A stretch of 64,000 nucleotides of DNA from Gaetbulibacter_A sp043876815 (GTDB taxonomy: Bacteria > Bacteroidota > Bacteroidia > Flavobacteriales > Flavobacteriaceae), in contig NZ_JBAWKA010000003.1 in assembly GCF_043876815.1 (NCBI RefSeq), positions 124,001 through 188,000 on the forward strand. Direction: 5' to 3'. The notes under the pieces were generated by a model. It saw only the letters and a program-made list of their open reading frames with translations. It had not been told where the DNA came from and ran no database searches. This document shows positions 45,060 to 54,260 of this stretch, in pieces. A program made the position numbers and the translations under genes. The stretch's first letter is position 1, and each line of letters starts with the position of its first letter.

Positions 45060-47909
45060 TTAATGGGCTTCCAGCCAGTTTGCTCCGGTATCAATGTCTA
45101 CATCCAAAGGAACCTCGAGCGTGTAGGCGTTTTCCATTTCCTCTCGGATCATTTTAGATACTTTTTCCATTTCAGGTTTATAAACATCAAATACCAATTC
45201 ATCATGAACCTGTAAGAGCATTTTGGTTTTGAAATTTCCTGTATTTAATTTTTCGAAAATACGGATCATGGCGATTTTAATAATATCGGCAGCACTTCCC
45301 TGAACAGGTGCATTTACTGCGTTACGTTCGGCGGCACCACGTACCACGGCGTTTCTGGAATTTATATCTTTTAAATAGCGTCTTCGGCCTAGAACCGTTT
45401 TAACGTAACCGTGATCGCGAGCAAAATCAACCTGTTTACTAATGTAATCCCTCAATTTTGGATATGTGGCATAATAAGTATCGATCAATTCTTTGGCTTC
45501 GGTGCGATTCAGGGTGGTTTGATTACTTAAACCAAAAGCCGAAACTCCGTATATAATACCAAAGTTTACCGTTTTAGCCTGGCTACGTTGTTCCGGAGTC
45601 ACTTCTTCTAAAGGTACATTAAAGACTTTTGAGGCCGTTGAAGCGTGAATATCTTCCCCGTTTTTAAAGGCTGAGATCATTGTTTCTTCTTCACTTAAAG
45701 CTGCAATAATGCGTAACTCAATTTGAGAGTAATCTGCTGCCAAAAGGGTATAATCTTCGCTTCGCGGAATAAAGGCCTTGCGCACCTGGCGTCCACGTTC
45801 CGTTCGGATCGGGATATTTTGAAGGTTCGGGTTATTACTACTTAAGCGTCCTGTGGCTGCCACGGTTTGCATGTAATCGGTATGCACCCGACCGGTGCTT
45901 TCTTCCACCTGGTTAGGCAATGCATCAATATAGGTACTTTTTAATTTGGCTAAACCGCGATAATCCAAAACGGCCTTAACGATTTTATGGTCTTTAGCCA
46001 AATAGCTTAGAATATCTTCCGAGGTAGAATACTGTCCCGTTTTTGTTTTTTTCGGTTTGTCTACCAATTTTAGTTTATCAAATAAGATCTCACCGAGCTG
46101 TTTAGGTGATGCGATATTAAATTCTTCACCGGCTTCTTCGTATATTTTAGTCTCAAGGTCCTTAATGTCTTTATCCAATTGATCGGAAAGTGAATGGAGG
46201 AATTCCTTATCGAGGTTGATACCTTCCAACTCCATGGCAGCGAGTACGCGAAGAAGCGGAATTTCGATCTCATCAAAAAGCTTTTGAGTTTGGGCTTCAC
46301 CGAGTTCTTTTTCAAAATAAGCCTTTAATTGCAGCGTGATATCAGCATCTTCAACGGCGTATTCAGTTTGTTCTTCCAAAGGCACCTCCCGCATCGATTT
46401 TTGGTTTTTCCCTTTTTTACCAATAAGCGATTCTATAGAAATGGGCGAGTAGTTTAAATAGGTCTCAGCCAGAACATCCATATTATGGCGCATATCCGGA
46501 TTGATGAGGTAATGGGCAAGCATGGTGTCAAATAATTTGCCTTTAACTTCCATGTTGTACTTGGCAAGCACTTTAATATCGTATTTTAAATTCTGTCCCA
46601 CTTTTTCAATAACCTCACTCTCAAAGAACGGACGCAATTGTTCGAGGAGTTCCTGAGCTTCGTTTCTGTTCTCGGGAAAAGGTATGTAAAATCCTTTACC
46701 TATTTCCCAGGAAAAAGCAATACCTACCAACTCGGCAGTAATCGGATTTAATCCGGTGGTTTCGGTATCAAAACATACCGATGTTTGCCCCATCAAATTC
46801 TTTATAAATAATTTAGTGGCCATTCCAGGTGCTATACTTTGGTATAGGTGTGATCTGGTCTCGATCGTATCCCTTTGTTGCGGTGTTAAAGGTTCTGAAT
46901 CGTCGGCTGAGTCATCACCAAAAAGTGAAAATTGCCCTTGGCCGGCAGTTGTTGATTTACTTGGTTTTTTAGTTTCTGTGGCTATCGAATTGTTATTACT
47001 TGTATGCGGTGATTCGGATTCCGATTCAGCCTCAAAAGTTTTTAAAAAGTTTTCTGTAAGACGTCTGAATTCCAATTCCTGAAAGATCGCTTTTACAGCT
47101 TCCACGTCAGGGTGGTTCATTTCAAAATCTTTCTCATCAAAATCTACCGGAACATCTAGCATAATGGTAGCGAGCTTTTTCGAAAGAAGTCCAAGTTCTT
47201 TATTGTCCTCAATTTTCTCTTTCATTTTGCCTTTAAGTTCATGCGTACTGTCCAGAAGTTTTTCCATACTGCCATATTGGGCAATAAACTTTTTGGCTGT
47301 TTTTTCCCCAACGCCTGGAAGTCCGGGAATATTATCACTCGAATCTCCCATCATGCCTAAAAAATCAATCACCTGAAGCGGGTCTTCCACCTCAAATTTT
47401 TTCTTCACCTCGGGGATGCCCCAGGTTTCATAACCGCCGCCAAAAACAGGGCGGTACATGAATATGTTCTCAGAAACAAGTTGGGCAAAATCCTTATCAG
47501 GTGTTACCATAAAGGTTTTATAACCTTCTTTTTCGGCCTGCTTAGAGAGCGTTCCAATAACATCATCAGCTTCGTAACCTTCTTTCACCATAATAGGAAT
47601 ATGCATGGCTTTTAGAATATCCTGAATGTACGGTACCGCTATTTTAATAGCTTCCGGAGTTTCGTCGCGGTTGGCTTTATAGGCCTCATACATTTCCACA
47701 CGGTCGGCACTGCCGCCTTTATCAAAACACACAGCTAAATGATCAGGACGTTCACGTTTTATCACATCAAGCAGCGAGTTCATAAACCCCATAATCGCTG
47801 AGGTATCCACCCCTTTTGAGTTTATTCTGGGATTTTTAATGAAAGCGTAATACCCACGAAAAATTAAGGCGTAGGCATCAACTAAAAAGAGGCGTTTTTG
47901 ATCGGACAT
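45060..47909 (-). CDS. polA: DNA polymerase I
   Basis: The 949-residue protein has three domains. The 5'-3' exonuclease is at about 1-290 (FLVDAYALIFRGYYAF, GDSSDNIPGLPGVGEKTA). The 3'-5' exonuclease is at about 365-540, with its DxE motif intact (CFDTETTGLNP), so proofreading is expected. The family A polymerase domain is at about 560-949 (DYSQIELRIIAALS, RSQAKTVNFGIIYG, QVHDELVFDV). An acidic Ser-rich linker (about 295-350) joins the first two. It repairs DNA and removes Okazaki primers. Confidence 0.97.
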   Translation of the reverse strand: MSDQKRLFLVDAYALIFRGYYAFIKNPRINSKGVDTSAIMGFMNSLLDVIKRERPDHLAVCFDKGGSADRVEMYEAYKANRDETPEAIKIAVPYIQDILKAMHIPIMVKEGYEADDVIGTLSKQAEKEGYKTFMVTPDKDFAQLVSENIFMYRPVFGGGYETWGIPEVKKKFEVEDPLQVIDFLGMMGDSSDNIPGLPGVGEKTAKKFIAQYGSMEKLLDSTHELKGKMKEKIEDNKELGLLSKKLATIMLDVPVDFDEKDFEMNHPDVEAVKAIFQELEFRRLTENFLKTFEAESESESPHTSNNNSIATETKKPSKSTTAGQGQFSLFGDDSADDSEPLTPQQRDTIETRSHLYQSIAPGMATKLFIKNLMGQTSVCFDTETTGLNPITAELVGIAFSWEIGKGFYIPFPENRNEAQELLEQLRPFFESEVIEKVGQNLKYDIKVLAKYNMEVKGKLFDTMLAHYLINPDMRHNMDVLAETYLNYSPISIESLIGKKGKNQKSMREVPLEEQTEYAVEDADITLQLKAYFEKELGEAQTQKLFDEIEIPLLRVLAAMELEGINLDKEFLHSLSDQLDKDIKDLETKIYEEAGEEFNIASPKQLGEILFDKLKLVDKPKKTKTGQYSTSEDILSYLAKDHKIVKAVLDYRGLAKLKSTYIDALPNQVEESTGRVHTDYMQTVAATGRLSSNNPNLQNIPIRTERGRQVRKAFIPRSEDYTLLAADYSQIELRIIAALSEEETMISAFKNGEDIHASTASKVFNVPLEEVTPEQRSQAKTVNFGIIYGVSAFGLSNQTTLNRTEAKELIDTYYATYPKLRDYISKQVDFARDHGYVKTVLGRRRYLKDINSRNAVVRGAAERNAVNAPVQGSAADIIKIAMIRIFEKLNTGNFKTKMLLQVHDELVFDVYKPEMEKVSKMIREEMENAYTLEVPLDVDIDTGANWLEAH

Positions 47910-48054
47910 GTGTTCTTTTTTGATAGAAAATCAAAACTACAAAAAGTTATCATTAAAACTAAGTGTCCCGGATTTTCATTTCTACCTATATTTTTAAAAC
48001 CTTAACAATTAGTTAAATAAGATCACGCGTGAAATAATTCCGTTATAATACTAT

Positions 48055-48062
48055 TATCTTTG
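48055..48062 (+). promoter_or_regulatory. -7 box of the metallophosphoesterase gene (TATCTTTG)
   Basis: A full TAnnTTTG match followed by C, 15 bases before the ATG at 48078. An in-frame TTG at 48060 lies inside this box, so it cannot be the start codon. Confidence 0.55.
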
Positions 48063-48077
48063 CAAATAAAAGGCCCT

Positions 48078-49319
48078 ATGCTCCGCTGGATTATTTTTAT
48101 AGCATTTTACAGTTTTATAACTTTTTATGGATTTCAGGCCATTAAAACGATAACCAAATATTCGTGGATTCATTATGTTTTCTTTGGTGTAGCCATTCTG
48201 ATACTTGGAAATTTTTTATATCAATTTCTGAGTGCAAGTGAAGGTCGTGTATTAACCCCAGCAAAAAGTTATGCTTTTGGTTTCATTATAACCTTTATCG
48301 CATTAAATCTGGTTATTGTCCCTATTCTTTTCGGTGAAGATATTATGCGCTTAATCCTTGGTTTGTACGATAGATTGGTGACAAGCAAGGATAGTTTTTA
48401 TATACCGTCAAGGCGGAAATTTGTGAGTCAGATCGCTTTGGGTCTTGCTGCCATTCCTTTTACGGCTTTATTGTATGGGATGTACCGTGGAAAATACCGA
48501 TTTAGGGTATTGAAATACACGCTGACCTTTGATGATTTGCCTGAAGGTTTTGATGGCTACAAAATAACACAAATCAGTGATATTCATTCAGGAAGCTTTG
48601 ATAATCATGAAAAAATTGAATATGGTGTAGATTTGATAAATGAACAGAATTCAGATGCTATTTTATTTACTGGCGATCTGGTTAATAATAAATCTGATGA
48701 AATGCTACCTTGGAAATCGTTGTTTGGGCGTTTGGAGGCTAAAGACGGCGTATACTCCATTCTTGGGAATCATGACTATGGTGATTATGTAGATTGGAAT
48801 TCTGAGGCTGAGAAAGAAGAAAATCTTAATAAATTGAAAATGATTCAAAAAGATATGGGCTTTGACCTTTTGTGTAACGAAAGTCGGTATCTTGAGCGCA
48901 ATGGTGAACGTATTGCTTTAGTTGGGGTTGAGAACTGGGGTGTCGGAGGATTTAAAAAAGCTGGTGATTTAAAAAAAGCTACAGAGAACATTGATAAAGA
49001 CGATTTTAAAATTTTAATGAGTCACGACCCCACCCATTGGGAGAAGCAAGTGATTGATGATCCTATGCATTATCACCTTACATTAAGCGGTCATACGCAT
49101 GGCATGCAATTTGGCATTGAAATTCCGGGTTGGGTTAAATGGAGTCCCATTAAGTGGCGGTACAGATACTGGGCTGGCATTTATGAAGAAAAAGGACAAT
49201 ATATTAATGTAAATCGTGGTTTCGGATATTTAGGCTATCCCGGACGCGTAGGGATCTGGCCGGAAATTACAGTCATTGAGTTGAAAAAAGGCACCAAAGA
49301 CCCTGAACCAATGGCTTAA
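48078..49319 (+). CDS. Membrane-anchored metallophosphoesterase (YkuE-like)
   Basis: The 413-residue protein, from the ATG at 48078, has three N-terminal hydrophobic helices (about 4-24, 32-52, 68-92), and a further hydrophobic segment lies around 118-140. A calcineurin-like phosphoesterase domain follows, with the metal-binding motifs QISDIHSG, FTGDLVNN, ILGNHDYG and LSGHTHG in order. Relatives act on cell-envelope lipids or nucleotides. The orientation of the catalytic domain is not certain from sequence. It is upstream of a thioredoxin-fold gene with its own promoter. Confidence 0.92.
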   Translation: MLRWIIFIAFYSFITFYGFQAIKTITKYSWIHYVFFGVAILILGNFLYQFLSASEGRVLTPAKSYAFGFIITFIALNLVIVPILFGEDIMRLILGLYDRLVTSKDSFYIPSRRKFVSQIALGLAAIPFTALLYGMYRGKYRFRVLKYTLTFDDLPEGFDGYKITQISDIHSGSFDNHEKIEYGVDLINEQNSDAILFTGDLVNNKSDEMLPWKSLFGRLEAKDGVYSILGNHDYGDYVDWNSEAEKEENLNKLKMIQKDMGFDLLCNESRYLERNGERIALVGVENWGVGGFKKAGDLKKATENIDKDDFKILMSHDPTHWEKQVIDDPMHYHLTLSGHTHGMQFGIEIPGWVKWSPIKWRYRYWAGIYEEKGQYINVNRGFGYLGYPGRVGIWPEITVIELKKGTKDPEPMA

Positions 49320-49409
49320 TTGAGCGCCATAATAGGGTAATTTTGTTGCGGTTATGGCTAATTTGTTTATATTTATATTTATTAATTAAACCCTGGCCAA
49401 CATAAATTG

Positions 49410-49440
49410 TTGGTTTACAGACCGTAATTAGTTAGGTTTG
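49410..49440 (+). promoter_or_regulatory. Promoter of the thioredoxin-fold gene (TTG-N20-TAGGTTTG)
   Basis: TTG at 49410-49412 and TAGGTTTG at 49433-49440 are 20 nt apart, about 30 bp before the ATG. A hairpin CCAACA-N5-TGTTGG (49397-49413) overlaps the -33 element and may be an operator or the end of the upstream transcript. Confidence 0.55.
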
Positions 49441-49471
49441 TAATATTGAAGTTGACTTAAACCTTAATTGT

Positions 49472-49768
49472 ATGTCAAAATTTGGGGAACTTATTGATGT
49501 GGAAATTCCAGTTTTACTGGACTTTTTTACAGAATGGAACGAGCAGTCTGCTGCTATGCATGCTGTATTGAGAGACGTTGCGGCGGCTCTTGGTGATAAG
49601 GCCAAGGTGATCAAAATTGATGTAGAAAAAAATCAAGAACTTGCCGAAGCTTTGCGCGTGAAAACCTTACCAACCTTAATTATCTATAAAGGCGGCGAAA
49701 TGAAATGGCGCCAAAGTGGTGAGCAAGATGCCAACACTTTGATAGGGATTATCCAAAACTACGTGTAG
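49472..49768 (+). CDS. Thioredoxin-fold protein lacking the CxxC active site
   Basis: The 98-residue protein follows the thioredoxin plan: the first strand VLLDFFTEW, the helix after the active site, KVIKIDVEKNQELAEAL, the cis-Pro loop VKTLPTLIIY and the final RQSGEQD strand and helix. The segment that should read WCGPC is WNEQS (22-26), and the whole protein has no cysteine, so it cannot be a dithiol oxidoreductase. It may be a binding or chaperone-like paralogue. It is cytoplasmic (no signal) and convergent with the NodB gene. Confidence 0.9.
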   Translation: MSKFGELIDVEIPVLLDFFTEWNEQSAAMHAVLRDVAAALGDKAKVIKIDVEKNQELAEALRVKTLPTLIIYKGGEMKWRQSGEQDANTLIGIIQNYV

Positions 49769-49775
49769 TTTCAAT

Positions 49776-50450
49776 TTACTTTTTTATTTGAATAGGGGCG
49801 AAACGATAGCCTTTTTCAGAGAAATAATCCAATGTTTTAGGTAAGGCATATTGCATATTCTTTTGGGCTTTTACACTATCATGAAATACAACGATACTTC
49901 CTTCTTTTGCTTTGGAGGTAACATGTTTCAAACAAGTTTCCGGTGAAATACTTTTATCCCAATCGAAAGCTATTACATCCCACATTATTACGTGATATCC
50001 CAATGTGATAAGTTTTTTACCTTGTTTTGGAGAAATTTGACCGTATGGCGGACGGAATAATTTCCCGCTTTCAGAAGCTATCGATTTTGCCGGAAGAGCC
50101 TCAAGATGTTTTTCAATATGGTCTTGAGCTTTACCAACATTTTCTAAATAGGATTCTGCTTTGGTTTTCCAACCCTTGATATGATTTTGGGTATGATTGC
50201 CAATGCTGTGTCCGGACGATACGACTTCTTTAAAGAGGTCAGGATGGTTTTGGATATTCTTGCCAATACAGAAAAATGTTGCCTTGGCATTATATTCTGC
50301 CAATATGTTTAGCGTCCAGGATGTAATATCCGGGGTGGGACCGTCATCGAAGGTGAGGTACAGAACCTTCTCTGTAGCCGGCATATCCCAAATGTAATTT
50401 GGAAACATTTTTTTTGCTACAGCCGGCGTTTTTACTGGTGCAAAACTCAT
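49776..50450 (-). CDS. Polysaccharide deacetylase (NodB domain)
   Basis: The 224-residue NodB-fold carbohydrate esterase (family CE4) has motif 1 YLTFDDGPTPD (about 31-41), the metal-binding HSIGNHTQNH (motif 2), LFRPPYG (motif 3) and VIMWDVIAFDWD (motif 4). No clear signal peptide is present. Relatives deacetylate peptidoglycan, chitin oligomers or other N-acetylated glycans. Its start lies three bases after the stop of the DUF2723 gene, so the two are an operon, hinting at envelope glycan work. Confidence 0.94.
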   Translation of the reverse strand: MSFAPVKTPAVAKKMFPNYIWDMPATEKVLYLTFDDGPTPDITSWTLNILAEYNAKATFFCIGKNIQNHPDLFKEVVSSGHSIGNHTQNHIKGWKTKAESYLENVGKAQDHIEKHLEALPAKSIASESGKLFRPPYGQISPKQGKKLITLGYHVIMWDVIAFDWDKSISPETCLKHVTSKAKEGSIVVFHDSVKAQKNMQYALPKTLDYFSEKGYRFAPIQIKK

Positions 50451-50453
50451 ACG

Positions 50454-53400
50454 CTATGGAATGGGCGTTGGTGGTACTTCACTATCGATAGAGGGTGTAT
50501 TTTGCAGAAGATCCTGATCTACCGGTGTTTGGTACTCATCTTCATCCGTACTTCCCCCGTAAAAATGTTGAAACAATTTTAAATAATTATTGAAAACCTC
50601 ACCTTCCTTTTCTGCAAATTCCTTATCATGTCTCATCAGCAAGTCGATCAAGCTTTTATAGCGCTGGATATTTGTGTAAATTTCCTCGAATAAACGGTCC
50701 TGATTTTCAATTGTTAGACTGCTGTAATATTTTAAATTTTCCTGATATTTAATGGCCAATTTTTTGAACAAGGCTTCAGCCTTATCGATTGCGCCTACTT
50801 GAAAATAAGCGTCGATATAAGGTTCTAGAAGGGTATAGAAACCGTAATGTTCTACAGGCATATTTTCCATGGCGATATCGGCAATCTTTTCTGCTTTTTT
50901 TAACTTGTTCTCCTTAATGAGTTGTTCAATTAACCGCGCCAGATTACTACGATATGTAATGCCATTCTTCCGTGTTTCAGGGTCGTGATAAATGTCTCCA
51001 CCACTATTTCCCCAATTCCATTGGGTCACCTTTTTATACATGAGTTCGCTGTCTACGCGACCCATATCAAAAGGATTATTTGGATCTACCGGGGTTCTTA
51101 TTGGGACTAATTTATAACACAATCCATCGAGTTGCAGGTAATCTTTCATCCATAAATAGTCGTCATCGCCAAAACTCCCACCAGTAAAATAAATAGGGCG
51201 TTTCCAATCGTTGTTGGCAACAATATCCAACATGAGCAAACGATTTTTATAGAGGGCATTACCTTTCACATTGATCACAATATCATCGACAATTTTATCA
51301 GCGTCCTGTGGTTTTACAATACCAGATTCCAGCACATTCTGCTTACTAACAGGAATCCTTAAATAAGGCGACGGCATGTATCTCATGTTTAGATCTTGAT
51401 TACGCACCTGTGAGATATCCACGCCTTGTTGTTCCAACACATATTTATAACGTGTTCTTGGATTATCGTTGGTAATAAATTCTAAAAATTGATTAACGGT
51501 CAAGGTGTCCTGAATTACCGATTCAATAGCCACATATTCATTTGTGCCAAATTTATAATCCTTGTGTTCTAATTGAGATGGTACCGGGTCGCTTTCATAA
51601 GCTTTACGTTTCATTTGATCGATATACCAGGCTGTCTGGAATAAGCTTGTATTCACAATACGTACATCAGTTCGGTAGCCCTCAATTTCCTGAGCATACC
51701 ATAAGGCAAACGTGTCGTTATCACCGATGGTGAATAAAATGGCATTTTCTTCACAAGAATCCAAATACATTCTTGCCATGGCACGTGCAGTATACTTATC
51801 AGATCGGTCGTGATCATCCCAGTTATTGGCCGCCAAAATACCGGGTACTAGGGCAAGGCAAACTATTGTGATTAATGGTGCCGATATTTTATTAGGCAAG
51901 TATTTCTTAAGCGCCTCGTATAAAGCAAATGCTCCAAAGCCGATCCATAATGCAAACACATAGAACGAGCCCACCACTGAATAATCCCTCTCGCGGGGTT
52001 CAAATGGTCGAACATTCGTATATACCTGGATAGCTACACCCGTAAATAGGAAAAAGACCAGCATAACCCAGAATACTTTTTTGTCTTTGTTGAATACAAA
52101 GAAAAAACCAATAAGCCCTAGAATAAGCGGTAATAAATAATAGGTGTTTCTGGCCTTATTATTTTTCATATCGCTTGGCAGGTTCTCCTGAGAATAGCCT
52201 AAATGCCATTTATCAATAAAATTGATTCCGGTAATCCAGTTTCCATGATTATCTAATTTCCCTTGAATATCATCTTGTCTTCCGGAGAAATTCCACATAA
52301 AGTAGCGCCAATACATATACCCTAATTGATATTCAAACAGGTATCTTAAATTACTGGCCATGGAAGGTTGTTCAATTTCTATGTAACTTTTAAATCTATT
52401 TAAGAAGTTATGGTAATCTTCACGATCAACTCGACCCTGAGAGACACTATTTTTAAAGTCAGAAATCACTTTTCGCAAATCGTTTTGCATTTGATATTCC
52501 GGTTTTAGCTTAAAATCTAAAAAACCGGAAAACATCATATAGTTTTCGGCGTGCTCTGCACTCCACATTCGCGGAAAGTAAGAAGCCTGTTTATGGTTGT
52601 AATTTTGTCTGGCGTTCTTGTAATCGTTTACAATAACATATTCACCCTTTTCTTCGTCCTTTTCATATTTTGGTGCTTCATCCGTATACGGATCATCTTC
52701 ATCCAGATAGGCATATTGATCGGTAAATTGTGGTCCATAGAACAGGTGCGTTTCCGGATACTGCTCTAAGTTGTAATAGGCCAAAAGTTCGCGGGCACTA
52801 GACGGGTTATTTTCATTAATCACAGTATTCGCGTTGGCACGGATAGGAAGCATGAGCCATGTGGAAAACCCTATAATTATGAATGTTAAGCAAAGGATCG
52901 CCGTATTAAAATGAACAAAACCTTTTTGTCGCGTATATCGCAATCCGAATAAAATCAATCCAACCAATAATAACCCAGCTATTATAGATCCGGAGTTAAA
53001 TGGTAAGCCTACAGAATTCACAAAAAAGATCTCAAACACACTGAATATCTTGAGAATGTTAGGTGCCAGCAATTTAAAAACGAACATTAAAATACCTACA
53101 GCCACCACATGGGCAATAATGAAGTTTTTAACGGTAATCGTTTTATAATTTTTGAAGTAATAGATGAGCCCGATCACAGGGATGGTAAGTAAACCCATAA
53201 AGTGTACCCCGAAAGATAATCCGATGATAAAAGAAATAAGGATGATCCATCGGTTTCCTCTTGGGTTATCCATATCGCGTTCCCAACGCAGAGCCAAGTA
53301 AAACAAGGAAGACATAATTAGTGTTGCCATGGCATAAACTTCCGTTTCAACGGCATTAAACCAAAACGAGTCAGTAAATGTGAAAGCTAAACTACCCACT

Positions 53401-53780
53401 AAGGCGCTTCCTAAAATAGCTATAGCTTTAGATTTTGATAGTGTTGAAGGCTTACCGGCCATTTTGGATAGAAGCATAGTCAATGTCCAATACATGAACA
53501 TAATGGCAAAAGCACTTGCAAACGCACTCTGAAGATTCATAACCAATCCAATAAGCTGAGAATTTCCAAAGGCAAAAACAGAGAAAAAAGCCCCTATCAT
53601 TTGAAATAGTGGTGCTCCCGGCGGATGGCCTACTTGTAATTTTGAAGAGGTTAGAATGTATTCTCCTGCGTCCCAGAAACTCACTGTAGGTTCAACGGTG
53701 GAGGCATAAGTAATAATAGCAATTAAAAAAGCGAACCACCCCAAAAGAGTGTTCCATTTCTTAAAATTAAATTCTGTCAT
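50454..53780 (-). CDS. DUF2723 multi-pass membrane protein (predicted lipid-dependent glycosyltransferase)
   Basis: The 1108-residue protein has a long N-terminal membrane region (about 10-330, with about ten helices). It begins with the DUF2723 hallmark PTVSFWDAGEYILTSSKLQVG and GHPPGAPLFQMIG, similar to the acidic catalytic loop of PMT/GT-C glycosyltransferases. More helices lie at about 535-660. A soluble C-terminal part (about 690-1108) contains TPR-like helices (about 950-1060). The family is abundant in Bacteroidota and is suspected of protein O-glycosylation or glycan transfer. The donor is unknown. Paired with a NodB deacetylase. Confidence 0.88.
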   Translation of the reverse strand: MTEFNFKKWNTLLGWFAFLIAIITYASTVEPTVSFWDAGEYILTSSKLQVGHPPGAPLFQMIGAFFSVFAFGNSQLIGLVMNLQSAFASAFAIMFMYWTLTMLLSKMAGKPSTLSKSKAIAILGSALVGSLAFTFTDSFWFNAVETEVYAMATLIMSSLFYLALRWERDMDNPRGNRWIILISFIIGLSFGVHFMGLLTIPVIGLIYYFKNYKTITVKNFIIAHVVAVGILMFVFKLLAPNILKIFSVFEIFFVNSVGLPFNSGSIIAGLLLVGLILFGLRYTRQKGFVHFNTAILCLTFIIIGFSTWLMLPIRANANTVINENNPSSARELLAYYNLEQYPETHLFYGPQFTDQYAYLDEDDPYTDEAPKYEKDEEKGEYVIVNDYKNARQNYNHKQASYFPRMWSAEHAENYMMFSGFLDFKLKPEYQMQNDLRKVISDFKNSVSQGRVDREDYHNFLNRFKSYIEIEQPSMASNLRYLFEYQLGYMYWRYFMWNFSGRQDDIQGKLDNHGNWITGINFIDKWHLGYSQENLPSDMKNNKARNTYYLLPLILGLIGFFFVFNKDKKVFWVMLVFFLFTGVAIQVYTNVRPFEPRERDYSVVGSFYVFALWIGFGAFALYEALKKYLPNKISAPLITIVCLALVPGILAANNWDDHDRSDKYTARAMARMYLDSCEENAILFTIGDNDTFALWYAQEIEGYRTDVRIVNTSLFQTAWYIDQMKRKAYESDPVPSQLEHKDYKFGTNEYVAIESVIQDTLTVNQFLEFITNDNPRTRYKYVLEQQGVDISQVRNQDLNMRYMPSPYLRIPVSKQNVLESGIVKPQDADKIVDDIVINVKGNALYKNRLLMLDIVANNDWKRPIYFTGGSFGDDDYLWMKDYLQLDGLCYKLVPIRTPVDPNNPFDMGRVDSELMYKKVTQWNWGNSGGDIYHDPETRKNGITYRSNLARLIEQLIKENKLKKAEKIADIAMENMPVEHYGFYTLLEPYIDAYFQVGAIDKAEALFKKLAIKYQENLKYYSSLTIENQDRLFEEIYTNIQRYKSLIDLLMRHDKEFAEKEGEVFNNYLKLFQHFYGGSTDEDEYQTPVDQDLLQNTPSIDSEVPPTPIP

Positions 53781-53805
53781 TTATCTATGAGTTTGTTTGC
53801 TTTGG

Positions 53806-53834
53806 CGAATTTACTAATAAATATGGTATAGCAA
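53806..53834 (-). promoter_or_regulatory. Possible promoter of the DUF2723-NodB operon (TTG-N18-TAAATTCG)
   Basis: On the minus strand TTG (53834-53832) and TAAATTCG (53813-53806) are 18 nt apart. The -7 box differs from TAnnTTTG at one base. Confidence 0.4.
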
Positions 53835-53885
53835 GATTTTTTAAGTAAACGTTAAGGATTAGGTAATTATTTTTCAAAAAAAATC

Positions 53886-53915
53886 TTGTGAAAATAAAAC
53901 TTTGTACTAAATTTG
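53886..53915 (+). promoter_or_regulatory. Promoter of tRNA-Gln (TTG-N19-TAAATTTG)
   Basis: TTG at 53886-53888 and TAAATTTG at 53908-53915 are 19 nt apart and lie 17 bp before the tRNA. Confidence 0.75.
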
Positions 53916-53932
53916 CACCCTCAATTGCACAA

Positions 53933-54005
53933 TGGCCTATGGTGTAACTGGCAACACGTCTGGTTTTGGTCCAGAAGAGTCTAGGTTCGAGCCCTAGTAG
54001 GCCAA
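53933..54005 (+). tRNA. tRNA-Gln (TTG)
   Basis: The 73-nt tRNA has acceptor arms TGGCCTA / TAGGCCA with discriminator A. The anticodon stem TCTGG/CCAGA encloses the loop TTTTGGT with anticodon TTG. The T-arm is CTAGG-TTCGAGC-CCTAG. CCA is not encoded. Confidence 0.96.
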
Positions 54006-54014
54006 CAAAAAAGG

Positions 54015-54050
54015 AAAAGCCTTTACCTTGTAGTAAGGGCTTTTGTTTTT
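54015..54050 (+). terminator. Intrinsic terminator of tRNA-Gln
   Basis: AAAAGCCTTTA and TAAGGGCTTTT pair with one wobble around CCTTGTAG, followed by a T-rich tail. Confidence 0.8.
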
Positions 54051-54165
54051 CTGAAATTTAGGTTCAGAATACAACAATCATTTTGCTGTTATTTTTGGAT
54101 CGGCCCCATCAAATAAAACGGATTCAGACTTAGGTAGATACAAGCGTTTTATTTGGTTTTTGTGC

Positions 54166-54195
54166 CTGTATTTTCATTAAAATGTATTATATTTG
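54166..54195 (+). promoter_or_regulatory. Promoter of rimP-nusA-infB (CTG-N19-TATATTTG)
   Basis: TATATTTG at 54188-54195, followed by C, is a full -7 match. CTG at 54166-54168 (TTG with one mismatch) is 19 nt upstream. Transcription should start near 54200, giving a leader of about 60 nt. Confidence 0.65.
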
Positions 54196-54224
54196 CACCG
54201 TTGAAAAGGCGAAAAAAAGAAATT

Positions 54225-54250
54225 GAGGGGACGGAAAGTCCCCTCTTTTT
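54225..54250 (+). promoter_or_regulatory. Terminator-like hairpin in the rimP-nusA-infB leader (possible attenuator)
   Basis: GAGGGGAC (54225-54232) and GTCCCCTC (54238-54245) form a perfect GC-rich 8-bp stem with a GGAAA loop, followed by TTTTT (54246-54250). It lies after the promoter and ends ten bases before the rimP ATG. It has the form of an intrinsic terminator and would attenuate the operon that encodes NusA. Confidence 0.7.
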
Positions 54251-54260
54251 ATACTAAAAA

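Noticed and set aside
48060..48077. TTG start at 48060 for the metallophosphoesterase
   Set aside because: It lies inside the TATCTTTG -7 box; the ATG at 48078 starts a normal membrane segment.
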